DNA of 40,443 nt from a virus, in the IMG/VR virus record IMGVR_UViG_3300031621_000011, positions 1-40,443 of that record; one strand, 5' to 3'. Position 1 is the first letter of the stretch; every line of letters begins with the position of its first letter. The position numbers and the translations under genes are program-made. This document shows, one piece after another, positions 25,401-33,575 of this stretch. The notes under the pieces were generated by a model. That model was given only the letters and a program-made list of their open reading frames with translations, was not told the origin of the DNA and did no database searches.

Positions 25401-27537
25401 TAAGCTCATCTGCAAAGGCTTTATTGTCGTCTATACCTCGTTGGTAATTAGGGTTGTTTTGGTAACTAGGAGTTCCACCACCTTGCTGCATAGGTTGCAT
25501 TAAACTTTGGTTTTGTGGATTAGTTCTTTCGATACCGTTTGAATCTATAGCTGAATTAACGGCTCTCATTAAGTCGGATAAGTTAGAAACTTTACCACCA
25601 ATACGAACTGAGTTCCTGTAATCGTCTATAGATTTTTTAAGGGTAGGGTTTATGTTAGGATTTTGTTCTATTAATGAAAATACATCTTCAACCTGTTCTT
25701 TTGTTAAACCTGTACCATCTTCCATTGTAAATTGTGGTGAATTTGGAGTAGGGGGTGCATTTTCTTGATCTAACTGCATACGAAGGTTTTCTAAGTCTTG
25801 TTTCTCCTGTGCAGCCTGTCGTTCTGCTAGTATTGCCTCTTGTTCAGCTTGATTAGCTTTGTCTATGGCATTCTGTCTAAGACTTTGGTTATTACCAAGG
25901 TCAATACCGTCACCGTCTTTATTATCTTCAATGTATTGATCGACAACACTCTTATTAACACCTCTTAACTTGTCTATAGCTCGTCCACCTGCAACAATAC
26001 CAAGTTGTCCAAGTAAAGATGCTCCACCAGTAGTTATAGCTGCTCCACCTGAGGCTATAGGACGTAATACCTTCTCAGTATTAATAGCACCTTTGTCATA
26101 ACCAATGCCTCCACCAATAGGGGAGAAGTTGTCTGTTATTTTGGATAGGCCTTGTTGATATCCACCGTTATGTAACTCAGTTAGTTCATTCATCTGCCTC
26201 ATAAGAGACAGCATTTTCTGACCTTCTAGTGTGTCACCAGTTAATCTTTCAATAGCTTCAAATTCTTGCTGACCAACAGTGTTTTTAGTCTTGTTTCTAG
26301 CCTCTCTTTGACCGGCCTGAGCTAATACTTTGTCAATAACAACAGATAGCTCGTCAGTAGTTGATATCTGAAGTCTTTCTTTAAGGTCTTTACCTAATTG
26401 CTTTAGCTCTTCAGTAACTTGAACGTGTGCCTTATCAACAGTTTCTCTTGCACCCTTAGTAGACATCTTATCGAGGTCTTGAAGGTTGTAGTCGTTAGCT
26501 GTTGCTATTGTATTAAGCCTGTTTGCTAACTCTGTAGCACCTTCAGGGTCTGAGGCCTCGTTTGTCTTTTTGTCAAATATAGATGTAACACCGTCTTTTA
26601 CTTTTCTAGCTGTGTTTACACCACTAGTGACTGCATCAGTACCGACAGATACACCACCACCCATTGACGTACCAATAACGGCACTGTCTATAAGTCTGTC
26701 TTTAACTTCTTTGGCTGTATAGTCTCCACCTGAGGCTGCTGAGGCTCCCATAGACAGACTTTCTTGTCCGGCTTCAGTAATTCCTTCATAACCACCTTTT
26801 TTAAGTGTTCTCTTTATGAGTTCTTTAGATGCTTGTTTGTAACCTGACTTATGTAACTTGGTTGCCATCTGTTTAACAGTCATTTTGGCTAGTTGATCCT
26901 TAGGTATAACCTTAGATGCACCAAACTTGTCTAAGAAACCGATAATAGCTCCAACTCCAACGGCTACTTTAGGGTCATAACTACCGGTTTTGTCTTCAAT
27001 CTCTCCGGCAACTTCACCTGTACCTAAAATAGCACTACCAACAAGGGTACCAACACCTAAAACTGCAGCTACAGGAGTTGATAATAGAGCTGCAACGGCT
27101 GTAGCACCGGCACCGACTAATGATGCACCTGTAGTGACTGAGTTCTCAGCTACTTTTTCACCTATCCACTCAAATGCAGCTCCTACACCTTTTTCATCGA
27201 AGGTATCTGAGAATGATTTGTTGTACTTAGGCTTGTAACCACCTGCAGTAATGTCTTTTTCCTGTTGTTTAACTACACCTGTACCGTAATCCTCAACACC
27301 TTTAAAACCTGTAAGCCTACCAATGGCCTCTATGCCTTTACCACCGAGTTTCTGAGCTTGGTCAACACTAAATTCAAAGGCATTGTCAGTACCTTGCTGT
27401 TGATTAGTATCTTGCTGCTGATTGTTACCTTGGTTAGCCATACCTAGTGTAATTTGGTTAATTATATCGGTAACAGTCGCTTGAGGTGTGCCATCAGGGA
27501 TTTCGTAGACATTATTGCCTATTTGATACTGTGCCAT
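22408..27537 (-). CDS. Very large internal virion (ejection) protein with a zinc-peptidase-like site
   Basis: A 1709-residue protein. N-terminus MAQYQIGNNVYEIPDGTPQ is of a kind found in phage ejection proteins. Two hydrophobic stretches follow (about residues 135-180 and 515-540), then Gln/Asn-rich linkers, a conserved domain at about 860-1090 (LVEAYGGIQKLWEQATGRT ... MDIWWMRMWNRMVGRPF), and a C-terminal domain with LSHEVAHGLS, His1455-Glu1456-x-x-His1459, plus a candidate third ligand Glu1624 (PELIADAVGAYL). The HExxH site suggests a zinc metallopeptidase. It sits in the ejection protein cluster after the transglycosylase. It may form part of the channel through the cell envelope. Function is inferred. 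Confidence 0.82.
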   Translation of the reverse strand: MAQYQIGNNVYEIPDGTPQATVTDIINQITLGMANQGNNQQQDTNQQQGTDNAFEFSVDQAQKLGGKGIEAIGRLTGFKGVEDYGTGVVKQQEKDITAGGYKPKYNKSFSDTFDEKGVGAAFEWIGEKVAENSVTTGASLVGAGATAVAALLSTPVAAVLGVGTLVGSAILGTGEVAGEIEDKTGSYDPKVAVGVGAIIGFLDKFGASKVIPKDQLAKMTVKQMATKLHKSGYKQASKELIKRTLKKGGYEGITEAGQESLSMGASAASGGDYTAKEVKDRLIDSAVIGTSMGGGVSVGTDAVTSGVNTARKVKDGVTSIFDKKTNEASDPEGATELANRLNTIATANDYNLQDLDKMSTKGARETVDKAHVQVTEELKQLGKDLKERLQISTTDELSVVIDKVLAQAGQREARNKTKNTVGQQEFEAIERLTGDTLEGQKMLSLMRQMNELTELHNGGYQQGLSKITDNFSPIGGGIGYDKGAINTEKVLRPIASGGAAITTGGASLLGQLGIVAGGRAIDKLRGVNKSVVDQYIEDNKDGDGIDLGNNQSLRQNAIDKANQAEQEAILAERQAAQEKQDLENLRMQLDQENAPPTPNSPQFTMEDGTGLTKEQVEDVFSLIEQNPNINPTLKKSIDDYRNSVRIGGKVSNLSDLMRAVNSAIDSNGIERTNPQNQSLMQPMQQGGGTPSYQNNPNYQRGIDDNKAFADELIEAVNNDTTLSVVDKPILTQALLNLKKNLGSNPIETGTKIIEDLGARLKNPEAIQQYVVPYLQRVTQQQPNQQQQQPVQPEEESQIDEMVEPEFDEGDPILGAELDPFGLGDMIGITSDGIRPTDLELQQMKDGTFKPEKKQSLVEAYGGIQKLWEQATGRTTPFENTPENVEIIATAMAHEGIKNIGLDGNAIGWYDRKLKAAKAIISSIEPRYQGNEAAFDYVLAVTSNGIAVADNFNYAMEVFREFLDTGKMPENFNKGGERTQAMQNAFKFFNAWNNQYGGRGNMPLEVWLDLNFTRRELQQELNDFNKANNTEFTLSAQEGLDEVVKGSYILGAKIGQGFYQNLRGNYDPLTMDIWWMRMWNRMVGRPFKEPTTEANLKKARNKVERRMKDPKASALEKQIIKKSLKDLGLKRSGLYKDTKRFDAFITQLHKNWNSYYKNYQKTNNKKNPPKPAFFKTVGTHVKNINEGLMATPFDAKERSYMRSVTARAIELMREKGYNIKTADYQALMWFPEKQLARKLGIQQGRGEDNDYLDAAILLAQAEGLTNDQIKETLPTTERGEFDVGSGTIGQNAGLRSENDGLGREEISREESFEDDGGGILSEGRSLRTPNTTNSEELKNPSRIFPTNTEINSYLPTIKKVLEVGKKGSPQETGLSREEILSVANALGYAMVFVKNKAEMAKRYGKETTGLTGGFHSTRRNQNNDRIQIVSMQQGYKNPNNPDQKVSELDELWILSHEVAHGLSQSTNQRGMDDGLGNYRKNYQGINYGKDREAYLGTLEQDLGEVIKALTDSQYVGTDEGVSGKIIKEIMSIQSNTPLMSLRENALGNTKGTKIPRSAFNRMEQKYILTIKRQKDDINETQRMIDEEQAPIQRKLQGEKRQLSNLVKSYNNFKIKRSAYTESIPELIADAVGAYLMSPQQFKSVAPNTAKFIRDNLNNKPSSKFVKFYASPLGTILAIIMSAFAMDDREEEQQPQMSAGALDLGQGALSA

Positions 27538-27538
27538 A

Positions 27539-29134
27539 TTATTTAATCTGCTTTACTATTATACCATTTGAAGTAAAAGAATTGACTTGGTTCTGTGAGG
27601 CCTGTTGGTTAGGAACAACCTGCATGTTACCTGTAAGTCTTGCTTTGATTCTTTGAAGAGCTACTTTTCTTTCGTTAATCCATCTTTCCCATATTTCTTC
27701 TTGATCAAAACCTACTGAGGGAGCAGGTGACATAAATAAATCCATCTCCTTGTTAGAGATTGCACCCTTTGTCTGAGCAATACGAAGTAGTGTGTCGTCA
27801 ACTTTAAGTTTTTTAAGAAGTAGTCTTGTTGTGGCTTTAGGGTCACCTGTCATTGAATCTATAAAAGAACCTACAGTTCCATCCCATAAACCTGTGACAC
27901 CAGTAAATGTATTACCTTTAACAGATTTAAGACCTGCTAAGGCTTTGTCCATATCAGCAAGTGACTGGTCTATATTACCTAAGTAGTCTTGATCAGCTCT
28001 TGCCTGTTTAGCTGTCTTCTTGGCATTAGCCATATCAGTCTTATACTTAGCTAAGGCCTGACCTCTGTTGTAATCCATGATGTTGCCATACATAGATGTA
28101 GCATCTGCAATCTGTCTGTTACCACCTAACTGAGCATTAGCCTGACCTGCACCACCAATACGGATAAGCATTTCATTCAGACCTATGTCTTCAGGGTATC
28201 TGACACCTTTAGATAGGTCTTGTCTGTCTCTACGTTTCTCAGTAGCTGCAGCACCTGATAGAAAGTTGGAGTTCAATACACCGTTAGTGTTGTTTGTATT
28301 AGTGCCATTATTTACTGTATTAGCTTGAGCCGGAAACAAACCACCATTAGCTGAATTTGCTTGAAACATCATGTCATTGTCATTTCTTGTAACGACATTA
28401 TTATTAGCTAAAACACCATTTACCTCAGGTGACACAAAGTTATTGTTATTTGGGTTACCGACAATATGTTGATTATTAGCTAGTATAGGATCAGCCGGTG
28501 ACATACCATAATTTCCAAAGCCTTCACTATATGGGTCTTCGACTAAACTTCTATTTCCTTCACCTGTGATAAAGTTCTGTGCCTGAAGCTGCCTGTAGTA
28601 ATTAGGGGTGAACATATTCATACCATTAGTTCCTTCTTGATTGTCATCACTGACTTCTGCAATTTCTTGATTGATCTTTTCTAGGCTGTACTGGTCAGGG
28701 TTGTTTTGTATGTAACCCATAGCTCTTTTTAGATAAGCCTTAGTTTCATTAGGTAGGTCTTCTAACTTCCTACCCTTTTTTATCCAGTCACTCGTTGCCT
28801 TGGCACCCATGTTGTAACCGATCAATGTGTCAGCTACGTTTTTAAAACCATAGTGATTGGAGTAACCTGTAATTAACTTACCGGCTATATCTCTAGACTT
28901 TTTAGGGTCTAAGGCATCCGACTGTATATAGGGTTTCATTCCATAGCCGTAGTCATGGAGTAAGTTAGGCATTAACTGGTAACCACCAATCGCCCCCTTA
29001 GATGATTTTGATTTACGAGGGTCGAACCTGTCTTGAGCATTAAGGTGACCTGTTTCATTTTGCATGACCAAGTCTAAGAGAGATGGAGTTACGGCATTAC
29101 TGTAGTTTGATAGGTAGCCATATGGGTCTATCAT
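27539..29134 (-). CDS. Internal virion protein with a lytic transglycosylase domain
   Basis: A 531-residue protein. The first 130 residues are a lysozyme-like SLT domain: catalytic Glu27 in MQNETGH, the GAIGGYQLMP motif, and TLIGYNMGAKATSDWIKKG, the usual 'AYNAG' position. The rest is Asn/Gln-rich with a helical segment (LAKYKTDMANAKKTAKQAR...). In T7 the ejected protein gp16 carries such a domain to open a hole in peptidoglycan for DNA entry; the same role fits here. It lies between two other ejection-type genes. Confident in the domain, moderately in the virion location. Confidence 0.88.
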   Translation of the reverse strand: MIDPYGYLSNYSNAVTPSLLDLVMQNETGHLNAQDRFDPRKSKSSKGAIGGYQLMPNLLHDYGYGMKPYIQSDALDPKKSRDIAGKLITGYSNHYGFKNVADTLIGYNMGAKATSDWIKKGRKLEDLPNETKAYLKRAMGYIQNNPDQYSLEKINQEIAEVSDDNQEGTNGMNMFTPNYYRQLQAQNFITGEGNRSLVEDPYSEGFGNYGMSPADPILANNQHIVGNPNNNNFVSPEVNGVLANNNVVTRNDNDMMFQANSANGGLFPAQANTVNNGTNTNNTNGVLNSNFLSGAAATEKRRDRQDLSKGVRYPEDIGLNEMLIRIGGAGQANAQLGGNRQIADATSMYGNIMDYNRGQALAKYKTDMANAKKTAKQARADQDYLGNIDQSLADMDKALAGLKSVKGNTFTGVTGLWDGTVGSFIDSMTGDPKATTRLLLKKLKVDDTLLRIAQTKGAISNKEMDLFMSPAPSVGFDQEEIWERWINERKVALQRIKARLTGNMQVVPNQQASQNQVNSFTSNGIIVKQIK

Positions 29135-29136
29135 TA

Positions 29137-30192
29137 TTAACCAAATCCATAAGTAGGATTCCCTGTTCCCATCGCACCATAAGGATCAGTTTTATAATTT
29201 GTTATGTCACCTGCAGTAAAATTATTACCACCACCTCGGTTATTAAAGGCATCCTGTATTTTACCACCCATGCCAAATCCCTGCATGGCACCCATAAGTC
29301 CTGACATTTGAGGGTTATATAAGTTAGGTGTAATCTGTCCTGTGGTCATAGGTGCCTTACCCATAATACCTGACATATACTTATTGTACTGGTTTAACTG
29401 AAAGTCTCTGTCGTCTTCAAACTGTGCCTTGTCGGTATTCATTTGGTTTTGTGCATCTGCTTGGAATGCCCCACCTGCACCGGTCATCATTCCTGAAATC
29501 TGATTACCCATGCCAAATCCTTGGTTATACACACCACCTAGCTGCTGATTGGCATTCATCTGATTAGCAAATTGATTTTGGTTCTGATTTAAATATTGAT
29601 TGGATAAGTTATTTTGAATATTTGAGGTGGTATCTGCCATACGGTCATCATAAGACCTACGAGCAATAGCATCAGCAACTCCTGCTCTAGAGGAGTTAAC
29701 ATTACCACTACTTGTCGCAGCCATGTTAATAGCCGGTAAAGTCTGTTCATTAAGTTGTCTTGTACTGTCTCGCATAGCCGAATTAATGAGACCCTGAGAG
29801 TTGTTAACAGCATAAGCATTTGCAGCACCTAAGTTATCCTGACCTGCTTTATTGTAGAGATCATTAAAGTTGTTACCGTAGTTAGCACCTTGGTTCATAA
29901 AGTTTTGAGCATTACCCTGCTGACCCATACCAAAGTTATTCATATAGTTATAACCGGCATTGGACATGTTATTCATGTTGGCATAGGTGTCACCTGAATA
30001 GGCACCTTTGTCTAAGGAGTAGTTAAGTCCTTCTTGACCACCTTTGTAACCTGCCTCGATATATGGTTTAGCTAGGTTAAACCCTGCCATCTGTTGGTCT
30101 GTTGCATATCTAGATGCTGCAGCAGATTTCTTTGCTGCTTTGTTTGACATAACTCCACCGATGACGGCTCCTGCGACTGCACCCCATGCCAT
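29137..30192 (-). CDS. Ejection-type internal virion protein, Asn/Gln/Gly-rich
   Basis: A 351-residue protein. The N-terminus MAWGAVAGAVIGGVMSNKAAKKSAAASRYATDQQMAG has a small-residue hydrophobic helix followed by basic and alanine-rich residues, like the start of P22 gp7-type and other phage DNA ejection proteins. Much of the rest is Asn/Gln/Met/Gly-rich (NYMNNFGMGQQGNAQNFMNQ and similar), with a conserved-looking ARRSYDDRM segment. It is the first of three adjacent ejection-type genes. The composition and position are the evidence; sequence families of this kind diverge fast. Confidence 0.72.
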   Translation of the reverse strand: MAWGAVAGAVIGGVMSNKAAKKSAAASRYATDQQMAGFNLAKPYIEAGYKGGQEGLNYSLDKGAYSGDTYANMNNMSNAGYNYMNNFGMGQQGNAQNFMNQGANYGNNFNDLYNKAGQDNLGAANAYAVNNSQGLINSAMRDSTRQLNEQTLPAINMAATSSGNVNSSRAGVADAIARRSYDDRMADTTSNIQNNLSNQYLNQNQNQFANQMNANQQLGGVYNQGFGMGNQISGMMTGAGGAFQADAQNQMNTDKAQFEDDRDFQLNQYNKYMSGIMGKAPMTTGQITPNLYNPQMSGLMGAMQGFGMGGKIQDAFNNRGGGNNFTAGDITNYKTDPYGAMGTGNPTYGFG

Positions 30193-30196
30193 GATA

Positions 30197-30700
30197 TTAT
30201 TCCTTTCTTAAGATATTATTGTTAAACAGATCTATGTCAGGTTCTTCCATTCCTAGTTCTGAGTAACTTTCAGCGATTACTTCCTTTTCAATATCAGGAA
30301 GGTTTTTTTCATATGGTGTTCTAGTCATATGTACGTTTGTTAATAAGGCATCTTCTAAAGCAAAGAATGCTCTTTTAGACCCTGCAGGTGAGGCAAAAGT
30401 ATAAGGTGCCTCCATAGTGATCCTGTCAGTAAACTCAGAGATAACTATTATCTTACCTTTAAGTAAGAACGATAAATGTGAGTACCTATGGATCTTACCA
30501 ACGACAGTTACACCCTTAGGAATAAACATCTCTCTTGCATAGACACCTGCATCGTACTCTTTTAAATATTCAGCAAAGTGATGCTGTAAAGTACATTGAT
30601 CCATAACGTCTGTTACTTCACCTTTATCAATAGCATTTTCTAACTTTTGCTGATAAGCCGTAACCGAGGCCTTTAGCATTACTGGGTTGTTTAATGTCAT
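30197..30700 (-). CDS. Putative cupin-fold phage protein
   Basis: A 167-residue protein whose middle part, FIPKGVTVVGKIHRYSHLSF, then LLKGKIIVISEFTDRITMEAPYTFASPAGSKRAFFALEDALLTNVH, reads as a cupin-like jellyroll with 'G-I-H-H-F-LLKG-I-V' and a P-G turn. Such proteins occur in the tail and ejection regions of marine phages; whether they bind a ligand or are structural is unknown. The start at 30700 overlaps the upstream stop (ATGA). The two histidines and one glutamate at cupin metal positions are only partly kept, so enzymatic function is doubtful. Confidence 0.7.
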   Translation of the reverse strand: MTLNNPVMLKASVTAYQQKLENAIDKGEVTDVMDQCTLQHHFAEYLKEYDAGVYAREMFIPKGVTVVGKIHRYSHLSFLLKGKIIVISEFTDRITMEAPYTFASPAGSKRAFFALEDALLTNVHMTRTPYEKNLPDIEKEVIAESYSELGMEEPDIDLFNNNILRKE

Positions 30701-30975
30701 ACTGCCACCCATGCTGATCCGTTATAAACGACTAAACCACTAAACCCATTTGATAAGGGGTTCCATGGTGACACGGCATATCTAACCATGCCTCTTATTT
30801 TATTCTCAGGTTCAACGTCAGCTACAACGATTGCTGCTACCTGTAGTTGTCTGATTGCATTTTCTATTCTCTGTAACTCTTCTTGGAGGTAACGTCTCAT
30901 ACCCTCTTCAAAGACAGGGTATTGAGATCTACTATAACCCTGAACTGTTACATTTGTTTTACTGTCTACTGCCAT
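30697..30975 (-). CDS. Hypothetical conserved tail-region protein
   Basis: A 92-residue protein. The central helix MRRYLQEELQRIENAIRQLQ and the C-terminal VEPENKIRGMVRYAVSPWNP, then GFSGLVVYNGSAWVAV form a plan I recognise from small proteins of marine phages, where a trimer-forming helix is followed by a small beta tail. It may be a short fibre or tail tip part. The start overlaps the stop of the nozzle candidate by one base and the stop overlaps the next start. Function unknown. Confidence 0.72.
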   Translation of the reverse strand: MAVDSKTNVTVQGYSRSQYPVFEEGMRRYLQEELQRIENAIRQLQVAAIVVADVEPENKIRGMVRYAVSPWNPLSNGFSGLVVYNGSAWVAV

Positions 30976-32591
30976 TATCTTGAACCAGTAGCTGATATGT
31001 CGATGTCAAAACCTGAGACCTCAAAGTCTTTATTATCTGAGACTTCTATTTTATAGCTAAGGTATCTACCGGCTGATCGACTATCAATCTTATAGTCAGT
31101 TCCTGTGTTAAAGGTTGTTGCACTTCCATAGGTTGGTTCTGAGTTAGGTACATCAGAAGCACCAAAAGTAAAAACAATACTCTTGTTAGAGTTAGTCGTT
31201 GTAGCCTGAGGGTAAATGGCATTGATAACTTTGTAACCACTTAAGGGTACTTTAGTCTCATCTAAGTCAATACCAACTCTTTCGACACTGGCAGGTTTAA
31301 TAGCCTCAGTGTCTAATTGAAATGCTACTCTACCTATATCGGATAAGTCTAAGGCATAAAGCTTGTCTGAGGTTATACCATCAGCAGAGTTATCCTCACC
31401 CACCATTAACGTGTGACGGTCAAATGAATCTTCCTGACCATAGTAGGTGCCACCAGTTAGGGCATAGGTTAAAGCAGTTGCTGTTGCATAGGTTACAATG
31501 GAGTTTACGTTAGCCACGGTTCCTGAAGATACGTTAGGTAAATCCATGAATGACCATGTGTTGTTTCTGTAGTTATAAACTGCAGCTCTGTTACACCTAG
31601 TAGCATTAGTAAAACTTACTAAGCTATCACCTGACAGGTAACAGAAGTATATCTCATTAAGTGTTGGGTTATGCTGAACAAAGAACCTTTCTTTCGCTGT
31701 GTTGTTTAAACCAGTATAGATAAAGGTTCTTACTCTTTCGTCACATATAGACTGCTTTGATGTTCCATCATGCATATAGATGTCAAAGGCACCAAAGCAA
31801 TAATGTTTACCATCAACTTCGACAACACAGTTTTGATTAATAAGACCTGAATCTGTAAATAACTTTCTAAAGTTAAATATGAAGGTACCACCAACAAACT
31901 CCATTAGCCAAATTTGGTCACTGGAGTAAATAATAAAGTTAGAGCCGAGAGGCATACCATCGATAATACCTGTCTGCATTTCACCTAAGTCGTTAAACCC
32001 TGCAGACTTAGTTAAGTCAGTTTCATCCCAACTATCAGGAACGGCATCTGCTGTAGCAATGTTCGACCACCTTACACGAGTAGGGAAGTTACTTGATCCC
32101 TCGGTTGTGTTTAAGGCAAGTAAAAAGTCATTGTAAGACCTTAGGGATGCACAACGGTAGGACGTAGGCCAGTTTGTTAGGTCAGCAAAGTTAGTACCTG
32201 CTGAAGTCCTAAAAATAGGTACACGGTCTTTTCTATTGATATATGTAACTGAAGACAGAGAGGTTCCTGTAAAAGGTCGTGGATCTGAACTGCCACTGAT
32301 TGAACCACTTCTGTCTGAGACTGTGCCGGAGTTATACTCTTTGATAACATAGGCATCAGAAATCATAACCACACTATCGTAGCCTGTGGAAGGAACGACA
32401 CCATAACTGAAACGAGGGGTAAATCCCAGTGATCCTTTTACTGTTCTGAAGATTGGTGACCTACGGACTTTCCCCTCGTCAAACCTTACATTCAAAGCCT
32501 CGCTAAAAGCATTAACTGGTATGTTGTATGAACTTAAATCAGATATAACTCCAACAGAACCTAAGTCTCTTATTGGAAAGTTAGTAGCCAT
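30975..32591 (-). CDS. Putative tail nozzle protein (tail tubular B/gp12-like)
   Basis: A 538-residue protein. N-terminus MATNFPIRDLGSVGVISDLSSYNIPVNAFSEALNVRFDEGKVRRSP is typical of podovirus nozzle proteins: the NAFSEALNVRFDEGKVRRSP run corresponds to 'N-VRF-DG-V-R-' in that family. It continues with beta-propeller-like repeats (GSNFIIYSSDQIWLMEFVGG, FRKLFTDSGLINQNCVVEVDGKHYCFGAFDIYMHDG) and a C-terminal beta domain. T7 gp12 is larger (794). The start at 32591 is the conserved MATN; an upstream extension would overlap the 42-residue gene. Good family call, exact role inferred. Confidence 0.76.
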   Translation of the reverse strand: MATNFPIRDLGSVGVISDLSSYNIPVNAFSEALNVRFDEGKVRRSPIFRTVKGSLGFTPRFSYGVVPSTGYDSVVMISDAYVIKEYNSGTVSDRSGSISGSSDPRPFTGTSLSSVTYINRKDRVPIFRTSAGTNFADLTNWPTSYRCASLRSYNDFLLALNTTEGSSNFPTRVRWSNIATADAVPDSWDETDLTKSAGFNDLGEMQTGIIDGMPLGSNFIIYSSDQIWLMEFVGGTFIFNFRKLFTDSGLINQNCVVEVDGKHYCFGAFDIYMHDGTSKQSICDERVRTFIYTGLNNTAKERFFVQHNPTLNEIYFCYLSGDSLVSFTNATRCNRAAVYNYRNNTWSFMDLPNVSSGTVANVNSIVTYATATALTYALTGGTYYGQEDSFDRHTLMVGEDNSADGITSDKLYALDLSDIGRVAFQLDTEAIKPASVERVGIDLDETKVPLSGYKVINAIYPQATTTNSNKSIVFTFGASDVPNSEPTYGSATTFNTGTDYKIDSRSAGRYLSYKIEVSDNKDFEVSGFDIDISATGSR

Positions 32592-32592
32592 A

Positions 32593-32721
32593 TCATTTAC
32601 TTTCTTTAATCGGTATTTCTTTGCTCCTAAGCTCAAAGTAAAGAACACTGTTTTTCTTCTTTATCTCTGACATGAAGTCTTCATATCTTTTATCTAATAT
32701 CTTTTGTTCGTCTTCACTCAT
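32593..32721 (-). CDS. Very small charged protein (42 residues) between tail genes
   Basis: Translates as MSEDEQKILDKRYEDFMSEI, then KKKNSVLYFELRSKEIPIKE-like residues ending SK. It is a highly charged amphipathic helix. The ATG overlaps the stop of the preceding gene (ATGA) and the stop lies one base before the ATG of the nozzle candidate, so it fills the gap exactly. No family recognised. The exact fit between two genes with coupled start is the main reason to believe in it. Confidence 0.62.
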   Translation of the reverse strand: MSEDEQKILDKRYEDFMSEIKKKNSVLYFELRSKEIPIKESK

Positions 32722-32927
32722 GTGAACCTGCCTTCTTTTATCTTTGAGCATTTCCAAGTGACAGCTCTATAACCAGTCATATACTCAGGAACCTCACTAC
32801 CTATTTCTAAGGCACGAGACTTACAGGCCTCAAATGTTTCATAGACAACTGGGTACTGGATGTTTTCGATAAACATGCATTGCTTGGGATTAGCGACCAT
32901 ACAGGCCACGACTAATACCTTAAACAT
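32718..32927 (-). CDS. Small secreted or membrane protein with conserved cysteines
   Basis: A 69-residue protein. MFKVLVVACMVANPKQCMFIENIQYPVVYETFEACKSRALEIG, with a hydrophobic N-terminal stretch and four cysteines (positions about 9, 17, 35, 60) suited to disulphides in the periplasm. Similar 'M-K-LVV-A-VANP--C' proteins are common in marine phages, without known function. It may act in the envelope, for example in exclusion or lysis. The start follows directly on the upstream stop. Its presence in a tail gene cluster is odd for an envelope protein. Confidence 0.68.
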   Translation of the reverse strand: MFKVLVVACMVANPKQCMFIENIQYPVVYETFEACKSRALEIGSEVPEYMTGYRAVTWKCSKIKEGRFT

Positions 32928-33575
32928 TTAACCACCACCTACACTACCTAGAGCAAGTTCATTAGTCGTTGAGTAAAAGTCTTGTAGGTCTATAGCACCT
33001 GAGGTAGGAACACTGGCATTTACACCCACAGTTATTATACGAGTATTACTGTTGTTACCACCAAACTGAAATGTATTACTAGACCATCCATTAGATGAAC
33101 CTGAGAACGAACCAGTAATAGTGTCACCTGCAGTAGCTGCACAACTTCCGTAGTATGCATTCGTACTGTCGTTAGAGGATAAACCTTGGTTAAGTGTATT
33201 AGTTCCATTCTTAGCTAAAACGATTGTAGCTGTTGAGGTATTACCTGATCCACCGTAGTAGTAACCAAAGTAATAGTTATATGTACCAGTGACATCTACA
33301 GTAAAAGACCATGACTGAACATTAACTGCTCCGTTGTCTGACCATAGTGAATACCTAAATAGACTACTACTGTTAAAAGAAAAACCTTGGTCTACACCAC
33401 CACGACCTGAGTTATTACTGGTTGCTGAAGTAGAACCTGCAAAAGCCAGTCCTTCTAATGTCGAGGGAACGATACTACCACCACGATAGCACTGGCTTAA
33501 GGCAATGGAACCGGTGTCACCAAACTCAGTACGGATGTTATCCATGGATATGGTACCACTAGACTGGATAGCCAT
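32928..33575 (-). CDS. Putative virion fibre or tail-tip protein, glycine/serine-rich
   Basis: A 215-residue protein. The N-terminus MAIQSSGTISMDNIRTEFG, then SIALSQCYRGGSIVP follows a pattern common in cyanophage and marine phage tail-tip proteins ('I-SSG-ISMS-I--EFG--GS-SLS-YYRGG--VP'). The middle is a beta-rich domain with GTYNYYFGYYYGGSGNTSTATIVL, and the end is NELALGSVGGG. The alternative start is GTG at 33584; ATG 33575 has a better placed AAGGG. The gene overlaps the end of the upstream fibre by 17 bases. Probably a receptor-contact or tail decoration protein. Confidence 0.74.
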   Translation of the reverse strand: MAIQSSGTISMDNIRTEFGDTGSIALSQCYRGGSIVPSTLEGLAFAGSTSATSNNSGRGGVDQGFSFNSSSLFRYSLWSDNGAVNVQSWSFTVDVTGTYNYYFGYYYGGSGNTSTATIVLAKNGTNTLNQGLSSNDSTNAYYGSCAATAGDTITGSFSGSSNGWSSNTFQFGGNNSNTRIITVGVNASVPTSGAIDLQDFYSTTNELALGSVGGG

